From NCBI GenBank assembly GCA_016906335.1, contig JADEYG010000001.1:1178001-1242000 (forward strand): a stretch of DNA of 64,000 bases, read 5' to 3'. How positions within the stretch are numbered: the stretch's first letter is position 1; the number at the start of each line of letters is the position of its first letter. Under the pieces are notes generated by a model. The model did not search any database. It worked only from the letters and a program-made list of their open reading frames with translations, and was not told the DNA's origin. The DNA comes from Novakomyces olei. Lineage: Eukaryota; Ascomycota; Novakomycetes; Novakomycetales; Novakomycetaceae. Both the position numbers and the translations under genes were made by a program. Positions 21,768 to 32,562 of this stretch are shown piece after piece.

Positions 21768-21976
21768 TCCTGATTATCACATTATCGGGTAGTTTAGCAT
21801 ATTATCTGTAGTTTATCCTATTTCGCTCTCTGAATGACTTGAGTCGATCATATCTGCCTACTGTTTCCGGGGCCGAATCTTGACAAACAGCTTCGGCCTC
21901 AGACGGCATTTGCACTATATATCCCACTCTCTTGTCGAGTCAAGCAATTCAGAGGAATCCGGACGTATTGTATAAA

Positions 21977-21994
21977 GCGCGCGCTCGCGCGCGC
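21977..21994. other. GC palindrome, potential stem-loop
   Basis: GCGCGCGC-TC-GCGCGCGC in otherwise AT-rich DNA, about 120 bp before the ORF at 22114. It can form an 8-bp hairpin or left-handed DNA. Function unknown. Confidence 0.5.
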
Positions 21995-22113
21995 TCGTTT
22001 ACATACTTTTGTTTACACTGAAAATTACGGATACTCCTGCCTCGGAGCGTCTGTCTCTAACGTCTCTAACTCGCCCCGCCTTGTTCCAAAATTGCTGAAA
22101 AGCTCTACGGAGA

Positions 22114-22782
22114 ATGCCTGAGCCAAACTTTATCCAGGCGCCTGCGCGTGCGTGGCTGGCAAGTCCGCTGAACCGTCATGCGGAGAAAGACGAAGACGAA
22201 GATCCGTTTGGTTCACAGTGGGCGTACGGACACGATATCCCCTTAAAGCCTCGGCTGACTACGACGTGCGATTCTTCCGTTTCGTCTTCGAGCTCTGATA
22301 GCCAAGACGGATCGTCTGGCGGAGAGCAGTTTCGTCAAATCGGTTCATTTACGCCTTTAAGAAATCATCAGTCCTCGGCAGCTCACTCGTCTGCACAAAA
22401 GAATTCCTCAGCAACTTCAATGCACGAGTTTACCGAGCAAATGCACGTCTATGCCTCCCAAATGCCAACGAGCTACAGCAAATCTTCGCACAAAAAGTTC
22501 TTTGATCGGTTAAAAAGCCAACATAACGAACCTGACCGGGGGAACGGTACTTCTGGCACTGCTTCACGGCACCAGCACAAGACCAAGTTTGTCCCGCTCG
22601 GGCATCAGGCCCACTCAACTGCTTACAATTACTACCCTTCCCCAATCAACCATCAAAACCAGCACCGCGAACATATCCGCCAAATGCGATCGCGCAGAGG
22701 TATAAAGGAACTGTGGGCAAAGTTTACCGTCTGGCTTGGCATATCGTGTCTTCGCGTACGGAGAAGACTGAGCCAGACTTGA
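22114..22782 (+). CDS. Unidentified 222-residue protein, Ser/His/Gln-rich with basic C-terminus
   Basis: I do not recognise this frame. It begins MPEPNFIQAPARAWLASPL and has an acidic patch (EKDEDEDPFGSQWAYG). A Ser-rich stretch and a long His/Gln/Ser-rich region follow, ending in a basic helix-like segment (IKELWAKFTVW...RVRRRLSQ). No signal peptide or membrane helix is evident, and the composition suggests a largely disordered protein. Codon use and a 222-codon uninterrupted frame in moderately GC-rich DNA favour a real gene, and it fills an otherwise empty stretch between PUP3 and the transporter. An additional 3' exon is possible. Confidence concerns existence only; no function can be given. 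Confidence 0.5.
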   Translation: MPEPNFIQAPARAWLASPLNRHAEKDEDEDPFGSQWAYGHDIPLKPRLTTTCDSSVSSSSSDSQDGSSGGEQFRQIGSFTPLRNHQSSAAHSSAQKNSSATSMHEFTEQMHVYASQMPTSYSKSSHKKFFDRLKSQHNEPDRGNGTSGTASRHQHKTKFVPLGHQAHSTAYNYYPSPINHQNQHREHIRQMRSRRGIKELWAKFTVWLGISCLRVRRRLSQT

Positions 22783-23227
22783 AGCGCCGTGTTTGGGAAG
22801 TTTTTTGATCTACATCTTCGTTTTCTTTTGTTTTTTTATACCAGGTTTATATGATTTTTGCCTTGTCAAGCTTGACTTTTGTGCTTTGAGAAACCACAAT
22901 ATTGTTGATTATTATCCTCTTTGCTTCTTTTTTTTTTTTTTCCTTTTGTTTTTTCGTTTCACGTTGGTCGTACGTATGGAATGTACATGAAGTTGAGGGC
23001 GAATTTCGAGATAAAGATCTTGCCTGTCCAACACTTTTGCATAGCAGTAGCATGCATTTTTTGCAAAACGGAGTTAAATATATTCTATGCTTTTCCACTT
23101 TCTGAGCTCGACTCATCTCTACAATTTATCTCACTGCCCTGTCTGATTTCAGCTCTATATGACTACCGGACTTTAGACGCAAGAATTTTCCATCTCTGAC
23201 GGCAGCCTTTGATCGCAAACAACGCAT
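22783..23227. other. 445-bp convergent intergenic region, nothing recognised
   Basis: T-rich DNA between the unknown ORF and the transporter 3' end. It probably contains both 3' UTRs. Confidence 0.5.
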
Positions 23228-24893
23228 TTACTCAGCATGACCGTGTGGACGACGGTTTGCGTACAATCCGAACCGTAAAACGACGTATTCTACCACAGCG
23301 GCCAATATGCTTATTGCAAGAATGCCACACATAACAGAATTGCTCTTGTGAAAAGTTGTATCGCCGGGCCAGCCTGCGTACAGGGCGTAAGTAGTAGTAA
23401 CACTTCCAAGGTTTCCCAAGCCCGAGACTAGTGCGCTTGCAGCAGCAACTCCTACATTCGCATAGTCACGATCAAAAATCTCCGCAGCTGAAACGTTTAG
23501 CCTTACATACAGACAAAATCAAAATAAAAACAACAGTAGCAATAGACGTTTTAAAACAGATTATAAAGGGACAATTTGAAGCTTACACCAGGCCATGCAA
23601 ATTGGTACGGTAGGACCAAGTCCGAATCCGACTACGAGAAGACCCGCGTACCGGCCCCAGGGCCGTTCCGTCGGCAGCAATGTTGTAATAAGCATCCCCA
23701 ACAGAATAATCAGCACTGCGCCAATGAAAACGAGGCATCTGGAACGGAATCGGTCGGAAATGGGAGTGATTATAATGATTCCGAGAGCGTCCGCCTTGAT
23801 TAATTTAGTAGAGCTCACAAGTTGAGGGGAAACTTACCAGCCAGATTGGTGCAAACAAGAGGGAAACTGTAATTGAAGAGAAATCGCCGATAGACGAGAT
23901 GATCAAGGTACCGTAGCTTTGCACGCCGTAGCCTACACCCACAACTCCAAAGTACATGATAATAATAGGCCATAAACGGACGTCTTTAACAATCAGATAA
24001 AGATCTTTCATAGCCCAGGATTGGTACCGGGACTTTGCCATGTGCCGCGCATGGACCTGCTGTTCCTCCTCGGTAAGAAGCTTACGGGATCGCCCAAAAT
24101 TCAGTAAACTGCCGATTCGTTTACGGTCGGAAAACCCGTACCTCGGAGAGGCAGGCAGCCACCAGATAAGACAAAACGAATCAACTATGGCCAACAGGCC
24201 ATAGACAAGAAACATCCATTCGAACCCCAAAAGGCCACGTGCACCATCCATTTTCTGAAACCCAGCACTAACCAGACCCACAGCAGCAGCAGACAATTGG
24301 GAAGCGGTAAAGTACCATCCAACGCGTTTGGCAAAGCGTGAACTATCATAAAAATTGGACAAGTAATAGGCCATTCCGGGCCAAAGGCCGGCCTCTACCA
24401 CGCCGAGCATGAACCGTAGAGCATAAAATCCGTGCACGTTTGACCGTGTTAGAGCAGCATGGCACGCTGACACGAGGCCAATTGAAAACTGAATTCGCCC
24501 GAGCCAGGCACTGGCAGGAACAATCGTCATAACAAGGTTAGAGGGCACTTCAAAGATAACATAGGACACGTAAAACAAAGCGACGCCAGTTGAAGTCTGG
24601 TGTGATGTGAGATCAAGTGCCTGACGCAACGAATGGCCCTCCGAAGTGTTCATTGTGAGAGCGAGACCAACGTTAGATCTGATAGCTGAAGCTAAAAAAT
24701 AGAGAACCCATAGTGCTGGGATTATACGAATATCGAGTTTGCGATAGACACGCACAAGAATTTCTTCCTCTTCTTTATTCAGCGGCACATTTATAGAGGG
24801 TTCCACTCCCGTGTCGGTAGCGTCATTGGCCTTGACGTCTTGCAAGGGATACTCTTGAGGTGCAATTGCGACAACCTCGGGTTTCGATTCCAT
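23228..24893 (-). CDS. Major facilitator transporter of the Dal5 (allantoate/anion:cation symporter) family
   Basis: Three exons (24893-23838, 23794-23587, 23487-23228) give 507 residues with about twelve hydrophobic segments. The sequence has the Dal5-family layout: an acidic cytosolic N-terminus, KLDIRIIPALWVLYFLA before helix 1, VIFEVPSNLVM, RFMLGVVEAGLWPGMAYYLS and FEWMFLVYGLLAI. The central loop holds a TEEEQQ stretch. The third exon carries AEIFDRDYANVGVAAASAL and ALYAGWPGD, both typical of this family. Members import organic anions such as allantoate, ureidosuccinate, nicotinate or vitamins across the plasma membrane, and the substrate cannot be read here. The exon 1 donor is GTAAGT; the acceptor of intron 1 (ATCAAG) is the least certain junction. 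The gene stands alone and not in a catabolic cluster. Confidence 0.88.
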
Positions 24894-26113
24894 ACCGAAA
24901 CTGCCGACAAAAAGGACAAAAAGGCGAACCTAAAACGCGGAACGAGCGCTTACGCAGTAATTTGTCTGTCACGAGTGGCGGGCCAAAAGGTCAGCAGCAC
25001 TGTTGCTTATAAAGCTCAGATAAACGCCCTCAAGAGTCTTCAATCTATCGTGCATCAGATCTCCAGTCCTAAAGTCGGCGTGAGAATTGAGTCACAGGAA
25101 AAAGAGCTCGGCTATTTTGCTTCTTTGAGCTCGCTATCAATAAAACCCCGGATACAAAGCGAGAGCCAAATATGGAGAGTTGTTCCACTGCTTATAGAGT
25201 ATATACCTATAATTTCGTACAAGAAAAGGACGCAAAAGACTAGCACGCTTGTTGGGATTTCGTAATACACGGTATTTACTTCAACTATACACTTCGACTT
25301 GCTCGCGCTTTACGTTGCTGCCGCGCAATTATCGGGACTCTTGAGACACATCGAGCAGATAATATTATAATCATATCTGTAAATTTGTGAATTTTTGTGA
25401 CCAAAAGTGCAATTATTAATTACATGGTAAAAGCAGAACAAACGTATGCATGCTATAAACGTCAAGGTGGTTCGCTGTGATTCGCTATGCTTATAATTCA
25501 TTCAATGATGCTTGCGATAAACCAAATGATTCATGACAAAAACTTTGACAGAAACATGTTAAACATAAAGGCAGAGAATGAGGCTTCGGCAAAGTATATA
25601 GTATCTTTTGAATCGATCTATACATATATGGCAACAGCGGATACCCGAGGGCCCGTAAGCGAGGGCGAGTAGCTTTGACCCTGTGCAAATAATGATAATA
25701 ACAACAGTGTAACATTGAGCGCCGAGTTTGGATTCTGCTGCCGGATTGCATTTGACAGATTGCTTGTTATAATGACAGAGCAATTAAGCAATCTTAATGC
25801 CACAACTTTAATAATTTTTGCGGAAAAAAAGCAGAGCCCTTCGCACTATCCAATAACAATCGCCCTGCCAAGCCCATAGATGTTGTGGGCTTGTTGTTTT
25901 TATATTACTTACTGCTCAATATTGGCATACGGTAGCTAGGGTTTTCTATATCAACTAGAAAGTTACTAATGTCGAGACAACTGATTTTTTCTGTTTCACT
26001 AGTATTCTTGCTCTATTTAATCCGGGGTTTCATTGAATAACCCTAATTAACCCTAAATCCAAATATAAGTTTGGGCTCCACTACATTAGTTCAAATACTA
26101 TGCTGTCTGAGCA
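24894..26113. other. 1.2 kb divergent intergenic region between transporter and VPS28
   Basis: It holds the transporter and VPS28 promoters. A plus-strand frame reaching 25265 overlaps the transporter's 5' end on the opposite strand and resembles nothing, so I treat it as chance. A telobox-like pair is at 26038-26057. Confidence 0.5.
26038..26057. promoter_or_regulatory. Telobox-like pair upstream of VPS28
   Basis: TAACCCTAATTAACCCTAAA lies 57 bp before the VPS28 ATG: two CCCTAA cores spaced ten bases apart, like the other copies in the window. Role inferred. Confidence 0.55.
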
Positions 26114-26884
26114 ATGACGACGCCGCGGCAGTCGCCGTTTGCGCCGGTGCATCGGCCGCCGTCAGGCGCTCATGGCGCGCTGCTCGAGCCTGTTCGATTA
26201 TACGAAAGCACACAAGAACGGGAGTTGTACGAAAATTTGTCGGTGCTTTATTCGATAATGGTGGCCTTGGAGCATTTAGAAAAGGCCTATGTTAGAGACG
26301 CAATCTCGCCGGGACAGTACACTCCAAACTGTCTACGCCTACTGGCGCAGTACCAAACGATACTAAAAGCGCCTCAAGTCTTGGACCATTTCGTTTCGCT
26401 GGATCATTTTGTACAAGAGTACTCGCTGGCTCTGCCTTCGGCAGTTTACCGTCTGCGAATCGGGATCCCTGCCACTACAGAGCATGCTTCCGCAATGGGG
26501 GGACACAGTGGACCTGGGACACCGGTGAATGCCGCAATAGCGACTAATTCTTCTGCTAATATCGCGTCAGCGACAAGCTCTAATATTGGCTCTCTTAAAC
26601 TCGTGGCAGAGTCAACCAAAGATTTCATCAACCTTATGGACGCATTAAAAATAGACTTTCGCGCCAAGGATCAACTCCATCCTCTCTTAGCAGATCTCAT
26701 TCAATCAGTAAACGCTTTGCCGGGATTGAATTTAGAAGGCCGTGGCACTATAGTGAAATGGCTTATACGGGTAAACTCTTTAGGCCGGGCAGGGGAGCAA
26801 ATTTCGGAGGCAGAAGTGCGTGAGATGCTCTTCGACATCGAGTCTACGTACAATGAGTTTTTGCAAAAACTGAATGATTCTTGA
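26114..26884 (+). CDS. VPS28: VPS28, ESCRT-I subunit
   Basis: A single exon encodes 256 residues. The N-terminal coiled-coil core domain (about 35-125) shows YENLSVLYSIMVALEHLEKAYVRD, ISPGQYTPNCLRLLAQY and the FVSLDHFVQEY helix. A low-complexity Ala/Asn/Ser linker follows. The C-terminal four-helix domain (about 160-256) has FINLMDALKIDFRAKDQLHPLL and LPGLNLEGRGTIVKWLIRVNSL, matching the surface that binds ESCRT-II and Vps20. ESCRT-I sorts ubiquitinated cargo into multivesicular bodies, so this gene works with the BRO1-domain protein at 35-37 kb and possibly the FYVE-RING ligase at 7.5 kb. Length is as expected apart from the extended linker. Confidence 0.95.
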   Translation: MTTPRQSPFAPVHRPPSGAHGALLEPVRLYESTQERELYENLSVLYSIMVALEHLEKAYVRDAISPGQYTPNCLRLLAQYQTILKAPQVLDHFVSLDHFVQEYSLALPSAVYRLRIGIPATTEHASAMGGHSGPGTPVNAAIATNSSANIASATSSNIGSLKLVAESTKDFINLMDALKIDFRAKDQLHPLLADLIQSVNALPGLNLEGRGTIVKWLIRVNSLGRAGEQISEAEVREMLFDIESTYNEFLQKLNDS

Positions 26885-27097
26885 TACGGTGGTGTATATG
26901 TATTTGTGGAATTAGAATATTGATATTAATTATTTTCAAGCCTGTAAAACACGCCAATATCGCGTTCACCTATCATAGCTTTTCCTTTCATCTCGCAAAT
27001 TACACTATACCCACAATGCTGGCGTAAGTGCTCTATAATACACACAAATACATATCCAGAAAATACACGGGACTGCTCTGAAAACATGTCGACCCGA

Positions 27098-28341
27098 TCA
27101 GTATGGGTCGTACTTTTTCCCCTTCTTAGAATGATGTTTCCCCTGCTTCATCTTCTTTGACGGTAAACTGCTTTCTTGAGTGCTTTGCTGAACGCTTCCG
27201 TCTTCCCCGCAAGTGTACAAAACTCGCTCCTGTACTTATTAGATTTATTACGTATTTATTTCACTTACAAGTATATCGTACGCGAATCCACGTACTACTT
27301 CGGAATTGTGGCATGCTTCCAATGTAGCTGAACTCGCAGCTGGAAACTCGTGGCGATCAGCGATCCACTTGTGCAAGGCAAAAGAGCCTTCTGCGTTACT
27401 ACCAGCTCCAACGTAAAAATCACCAGCATCACACTGCACATCGCACACATACTGGCATTGTGGTAATAACTTGCGCAGGTCTCCGTACTCGTAATCTCCA
27501 TTTGCAACGTCTGTTGTGGAGAAGGTGCTAAACGTTTCCATGTGACTAAGAGCATAAATCTGTAAGGACTGATCAAAGAAACCAGCACGATGAATTGACG
27601 CGTTGTGGTTCAGTACGCGGACAACACACTCGTCCTCGTCATTATCCTTGGTAGTGTCGTAGATAGTTACAAGGCCATCCATGCCTCCTGATAGTACATA
27701 CTTCGAGTCTTGTCGATTCAGGCTTACCTGTTATCTTAGCAAAAATAAGAATAAGGAAAAACATAAAAATAAATAAAGAGAAATTAGAACGGCAAAGCAA
27801 AAAAACCTATATAAATAAGACGTATTATTTAAAGCACTTACGACAGAAACATCATCATTGTGCGATTCTGTGTAGAAATGTACCGGCTGTAGCTCATGAC
27901 GTATATCCCTCATAAACTTAGCACTTATCCTTCTTCTTTTCAGGCTTGAATTGCATACCAAAGACTCACTTGGGCGTCGTGATTAATATACTCGCTCCCA
28001 CAGATAACCGAATTCGCGTGAGCGTCAATTGAGTGTAAAGCTTTACTGCCAGTAAGTTTCGCGTGACTACAGGCATTACTCGTACGTGAGTCCCAAACGC
28101 GAAAGTAACCGTCTTCACTGCCCGTTATTGCCTCTGTATTGCTAATTGGCCGTAGTCCCGTTATTTTCGATGATTCAGGATTCGTAAATGTTGCACTCTC
28201 TTGCAGAGTCTTACTGTCAAGAAAGTTTATCGTGCCATCGCTGTATGTAACGACAACATGCTTTGCATCGGGGGTAAGAGCGATATCAAAACTGTACTTT
28301 TTTGGCGACTGTACGGCTTTAGTGGCAACTAACTTTAGCAT
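27098..28341 (-). CDS. WDR89-like WD40 repeat protein
   Basis: Four exons (28341-27959, 27908-27842, 27727-27269, 27229-27098) join in frame to 346 residues. Repeats include ALTPDAKHVVVTYSDGTINF, ITGSEDGYFRVWDSRT and YVLSGGMDGLVTIYD. The last exon gives ERVLYTCGEDGSV followed by a Lys-rich tail ending KKYDPY. The order and the basic C-terminal tail agree with WDR89 homologues, a conserved but poorly studied six- or seven-blade propeller. Function is not established, and the basic tail suggests a nuclear or nucleolar place. Introns are 50, 114 and 39 nt; the second acceptor is CAG just before GTAAGC. The gene is divergent from THG1, with telobox-like motifs between them. Confidence 0.8.
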
Positions 28342-28537
28342 TTCCTTTAACGTTTATTGCTCATTAATGCTTGCCAGGGAGAGCACCTCAGAAAGGCTAT
28401 AAAATATTTACCCGGCTTAAATGTCGCTTAAGCTGCTTTCATTATCGTAGAGCAAACTTGAACGTTATCGCATATTATAGGATGACATATCGGCCATATA
28501 TAGTATTTATTATCTGACGCCAGTTATTATCGACAAA

Positions 28538-28562
28538 ATAACCCTAAATAACCCTAAATAAA
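28538..28562. promoter_or_regulatory. Telobox-like motifs in the WDR89-like/THG1 promoter
   Basis: Two ATAACCCTAA units spaced ten bases apart, 50 bp before the THG1 ATG and about 200 bp before the WDR89-like ATG. Role inferred from recurrence. Confidence 0.55.
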
Positions 28563-28611
28563 CATTATTTTTATTAATTAGAGCCAGATATTGATTGTGT
28601 CATTGGGGTAG

Positions 28612-29607
28612 ATGGCCAATTCAAGGTTCGAGTATGTCCGAAACTTTGAGCTAAGCGATACGCTTTTACAGCACTGTTATATCGTTGTGCGTATTGATGG
28701 ACGCGCCTTTCATCGCTTTAGCGAAAAACACAATTTTGAGAAGCCTAATGATCGGCGCGCTCTAAGTCTTATGAACCATGCTGCACGAGGTGTTCTAGAG
28801 GCTTTTCCCGATATTTTAATGGCTTATGGTGATAGCGATGAGTACAGGTACATTTAGGAAATATAATTTGTTCTAAAACTGACAAATGGCTTTATAAGTT
28901 TTTTATTTGACTTCGCAACGGAGGTTTATGATCGGCGTGAAAGCAAAATTGTGTCTACTGTCTGCTCCATTTTTACGGCGTGGTACGTTTTCCATTGGAA
29001 TTCTTACTTGGGCACACCACTCTTATACCCTCCTTCATTTGACGGCCGTGCTGTTCTTTATCCCAATGCTAGGCTTGTACGTGAGTATTTTAGCTGGCGG
29101 CAGGCCGATTGTCATATAAACAATCTTTACAATACTGCGTTTTGGGCGTTGGTACAACGTGGCGGTCTGACCAATCAGCAAGCAGAGGCAGAACTGATGG
29201 TACAGTATTTTTTTTTTCTTTTTTTTTTTTTGATTTTTGTTTCATTTTCATTTATATTTTATTTTTGTTCTTTTCTTCTGACATATCTGACAGGGCTCCG
29301 TTTCAGAGGGAAAGCGAAACGAAATCTTGTTCTCCAGGTTTGGAATTAATTACAACAATGAAGACGAAATTTTCAAAAAAGGAACAATCATAATACGAGA
29401 GGTATGCTTGCTTTATATTTTTCGATCCGCCTACGCACTGCTAATTAATAGCCTGCAGAGCCTCTAGCCCAGTCTCCGCCGGAGTCAACGAGTAAGCACG
29501 AGCTCAAGCTTTCTCGGCGAAGAGGTCGCAAGACTGTAATCAATGCGTACCACGTGGACATTATCCGCGACACATTTTGGAACGAGCGCCAATGGCTTTT
29601 AATATAG
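28612..29607 (+). CDS. THG1: tRNA(His) guanylyltransferase THG1
   Basis: Four exons (28612-28847, 28899-29199, 29294-29401, 29461-29607) give 263 residues, the usual Thg1 size. The enzyme adds the G-1 nucleotide to the 5' end of tRNA-His by 3'-5' type polymerisation. The product starts [13 protein letters not shown] and shows the metal-binding [10 protein letters not shown] motif, the second catalytic segment YGDSDEYSF (created across intron 1), [11 protein letters not shown] and the [13 protein letters not shown] region. The tail [15 protein letters not shown] is also family-like. The acceptor of intron 3 must be the second AG of CTGCAGAG, because the first gives an early stop. It converges on HIS4, with only 90 bp between stop codons. 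Confidence 0.95.
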
Positions 29608-29697
29608 ACTTTCTGTACAAATGCAACAGTTCAAAATTAAATAACATAAACCAATTTGATAATACGCAAAAAAGCAGTTATATCTAATCTTACAACT

Positions 29698-32283
29698 TTA
29701 TAGCCGGTCCATGCGGATCTTTACTGCTAGCCGATGAGCATCAAGTCCCTCAACAGCGGCCAATTTCATCACACTGGGCCCTACATTTTGTAGGCCCTGT
29801 TTCGTGAGCTCTTGGCTAGTAATATACTTTTGAAAAGCTGACGTGGAAACACCGCTAAAGCACCTGGCGTATCCATATGTCGGAAGGGAATGGTTTGTGC
29901 CACTTGCATAATCTCCACAGGACTCGGGCGAAAAAGCGCCAACAAAAACGCTTCCTGCGTTTTGAACTCTATCAACATAGCGGGAAGCATCCTTGATCTG
30001 CAGAATCAAATGCTCTGGAGCATATTCGTTGCTCCAGTAAAAAGCCTCGTCGACTGAGCACACCACAAGTGTAACAGACTTTGAAATAGACTGACGTACA
30101 ATATCAACGCGCGGCAATAAAAGCGCTTGGCGGTGCAATTCTGCATCGATAGCAGCCAGATGCTCTTCATTTAAATCAATTGCGATCAATACTACTTGAG
30201 AGTCCGGCCCATGCTCCGCCTGTGACAAAAGGTCAGAGGCAACAAACGCCGGATCGGCCTCACTGTCAGCGATGACCAGCACTTCAGATGGACCTGCCGG
30301 CATATCGATAGCTACTAGCGCAGACGTATCATTCTGTACGTACATTTTAGCCGCTGTCACAAACTGGTTTCCTGGCCCAAACAATTTATCGCATTTAGGT
30401 ACAGTTTCGGTTCCATAAGCCATAGCCGCTATTGCCTGAGCTCCACCGGCAAGAATGATTGAATCAGCTCCAATTTTATCCGCAATATAAACGATTTCCG
30501 GGTTCAATGTACCGTCTTTCCTGGGCGGAGAGGCAATTGTTATTGTTTTGCAACCAGCAACTTTGGCGGGGACACCCAGCATTATTGTAGTAGACGGCAA
30601 AACGGCTGTGCCCCCGGGCACATAAAGCCCTACTCGCTCAATTGCTCGGGGGAATCGGCTGCAAACAACACCGGGCATTGTCTCCACCTCGGTTGAGGCG
30701 GCTGCAGAGACTTGAGCCTCATGGAATTTCTTTACATTACTGATAGCAACGTCAATGGCTGATTTGATTTCAGGATCGAGTTGCATAAGTGACGGGTCAA
30801 AGGGCCTTTTCAACACTAAATCTTGTAAAGAGACCTTGTCAAATTTAGCAGTCAACTCTCGTAGAGCCTTGTCCCCACCACGCTTGACTTGTTCAACGAT
30901 CGGGCGAACAAGAGACATTATTTGCTCGGTTTTTTGTACGGGCCTCGTGAGAAGACTGCGCTTTTCATTGTCCCCAATCTTGCTAGATTCATAGCGTTTA
31001 AGTGCTATTTTATCACTCACCTGGCCATTTGGCGAGTCCAAAGATGTGGATTCCTTAGCGGGTGGGCTTGCAGCCACTTCAGCTTGAGCCAAATATTTCG
31101 GTTTGGCATCGCCCTTGCGCCTTGTAACTTTCCTGGCTTTCGCATCCAGTTCGTTTTCCACATCGCGCCAAGAAACGCCTGACGCAACACATTTGACCAT
31201 GGCAAAATAGACGAGATCCGCCATTTCAAAGGCAACATCCTTTGCCGATGTAGCATCGCTCAGCTCATCAGCCTCTTCTGCAATTTTAGCGCGTAATAAA
31301 CGCTGATCGGAAAAGAGCCGGGCAGTATAGGATCCAGTAGGAGCGTCCTTCAACCTTGATTGAAGCGTAGATTGCAACTTGGAAATGCCCTGAGCAGGTT
31401 GAAAGCACGAATGCCGTTCCAAGTGACAGAATCCACGGCCCTTTTGTTTTACGACAAACTCGAGGCAGTCCGAGTCACAGTCGATACGGATGCGTACCAG
31501 TTCTTGCGTGTCGCCACTAGTAGCGCCCTTGTACCACAGACCGCGTTTGCGAGACATGTAGACCCCAGTGCCTGTGCGTAAACTCTCTGCCACTGATTCC
31601 GTGCTGGAGTATACAAGGCCAAGAGCAAAATTAAGCTCACTCACTACTACCGTCGGAATAAGCCCGTCATTACGGTCAGACACGACTCGAGCCAGAAGCA
31701 GTTGCGTCAGTGAGAGGCACTGCGGCTCTGCACGTTCGTCTACCGTCAATTGACGCCTATCGACAATGCCAACAAAGTCGCTATTGGTGAGCCGTTCAAT
31801 TTGCCGCCGACAGAGCAAACTGCCGTCCGTTGCTGCGCGCAGGTAGATAGTCTTGCGTGGGTAACGGGCCGAGAAGGAGTGCAGGTGCTCAAAGGACAGT
31901 GGGAAGGCAGTATAGAAGCCACACACTTTAGCCTGTGCGGAAGCCGCACAGTCTTCCGGGTCTACTTGTTCCTCATCGCTGTCCACACAGAGTACGAGGC
32001 GCTCTGGCGGGACATCGAGCTCGTTGCACTGACGCAGAGTAACAAAGGCCTTACTGACTCCAGCATTGAGCACATCAACGACCTGATCGTCGTCGAGCAA
32101 AGTTAGATCTGCCAAAACTTCCGATTGGCGTGTTTGCTCCTTGATCCACTCGAAACTGTCTGCTAATTGGTCGGGTGCGACTTTGATCGCCATGTAGCCG
32201 ACATTGTATACGACAGACAGTGGCAGACCTTGGCCGCCCGGCGCTGTATCCGCCGAGTCCACGAACGGAACAACGACGCTCAT
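29698..32283 (-). CDS. HIS4: Trifunctional histidine biosynthesis protein HIS4
   Basis: This intronless gene encodes 861 residues and the fungal fusion of three histidine pathway activities. Residues 1-210 form the poorly conserved N-terminal part. About 215-295 is phosphoribosyl-AMP cyclohydrolase (GLVYSSTESVAESLRTG, CDSDCLEFVVKQKG, CHLERHSCF). About 302-392 is phosphoribosyl-ATP pyrophosphatase (KIAEEADELSDA and FEMADLVYF). From about 448 to the end is histidinol dehydrogenase (GVPAKVAGC, QAEHGPDSQVVLI, EYAPEHLIL, CGDYASGTNHSLPT), with the zinc and catalytic residues apparently intact. The reactions are steps 2, 3 and 9-10 of histidine synthesis. It shares a 279-bp divergent promoter with TAF9 that contains a TTTTA array. 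Lineage-specific His4 fusions of this order are fungal, which supports the organism call. Confidence 0.97.
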   Translation of the reverse strand: MSVVVPFVDSADTAPGGQGLPLSVVYNVGYMAIKVAPDQLADSFEWIKEQTRQSEVLADLTLLDDDQVVDVLNAGVSKAFVTLRQCNELDVPPERLVLCVDSDEEQVDPEDCAASAQAKVCGFYTAFPLSFEHLHSFSARYPRKTIYLRAATDGSLLCRRQIERLTNSDFVGIVDRRQLTVDERAEPQCLSLTQLLLARVVSDRNDGLIPTVVVSELNFALGLVYSSTESVAESLRTGTGVYMSRKRGLWYKGATSGDTQELVRIRIDCDSDCLEFVVKQKGRGFCHLERHSCFQPAQGISKLQSTLQSRLKDAPTGSYTARLFSDQRLLRAKIAEEADELSDATSAKDVAFEMADLVYFAMVKCVASGVSWRDVENELDAKARKVTRRKGDAKPKYLAQAEVAASPPAKESTSLDSPNGQVSDKIALKRYESSKIGDNEKRSLLTRPVQKTEQIMSLVRPIVEQVKRGGDKALRELTAKFDKVSLQDLVLKRPFDPSLMQLDPEIKSAIDVAISNVKKFHEAQVSAAASTEVETMPGVVCSRFPRAIERVGLYVPGGTAVLPSTTIMLGVPAKVAGCKTITIASPPRKDGTLNPEIVYIADKIGADSIILAGGAQAIAAMAYGTETVPKCDKLFGPGNQFVTAAKMYVQNDTSALVAIDMPAGPSEVLVIADSEADPAFVASDLLSQAEHGPDSQVVLIAIDLNEEHLAAIDAELHRQALLLPRVDIVRQSISKSVTLVVCSVDEAFYWSNEYAPEHLILQIKDASRYVDRVQNAGSVFVGAFSPESCGDYASGTNHSLPTYGYARCFSGVSTSAFQKYITSQELTKQGLQNVGPSVMKLAAVEGLDAHRLAVKIRMDRL

Positions 32284-32413
32284 AGCAATTGCCGTCGCTG
32301 ATTGTGATGCGTGTCTATACGTTTATCTATACAATTTGTGCTTTTTGTATAGAATAAATTTTATACGCAGGCGTGTGAACGCTTATCTTGACAGCATCGT
32401 GCCTATAGTTTAG

Positions 32414-32465
32414 TTTTATTTTATTTTATTTTATTTTATTTTATTTTATTTTATTTTATTTTATT
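32414..32465. repeat. (TTTTA)n array in the HIS4/TAF9 promoter
   Basis: About ten perfect TTTTA units between the divergent HIS4 and TAF9 genes. It is the same repeat, on the opposite strand, as the AAAAT array upstream of SGT2. Confidence 0.95.
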
Positions 32466-32562
32466 AATCAATTTAATTTAATCTAATTTAATTTTCATAA
32501 TATAAAACGAACTGGTTAAATCGATAAATAAACCTTAAATTATACACTAAAAATACGTCGAC

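Noticed and set aside
24840-25265. A 141-codon plus-strand frame at the transporter 5' end
   Set aside because: It begins antisense to the transporter coding exon and lacks any recognisable feature.
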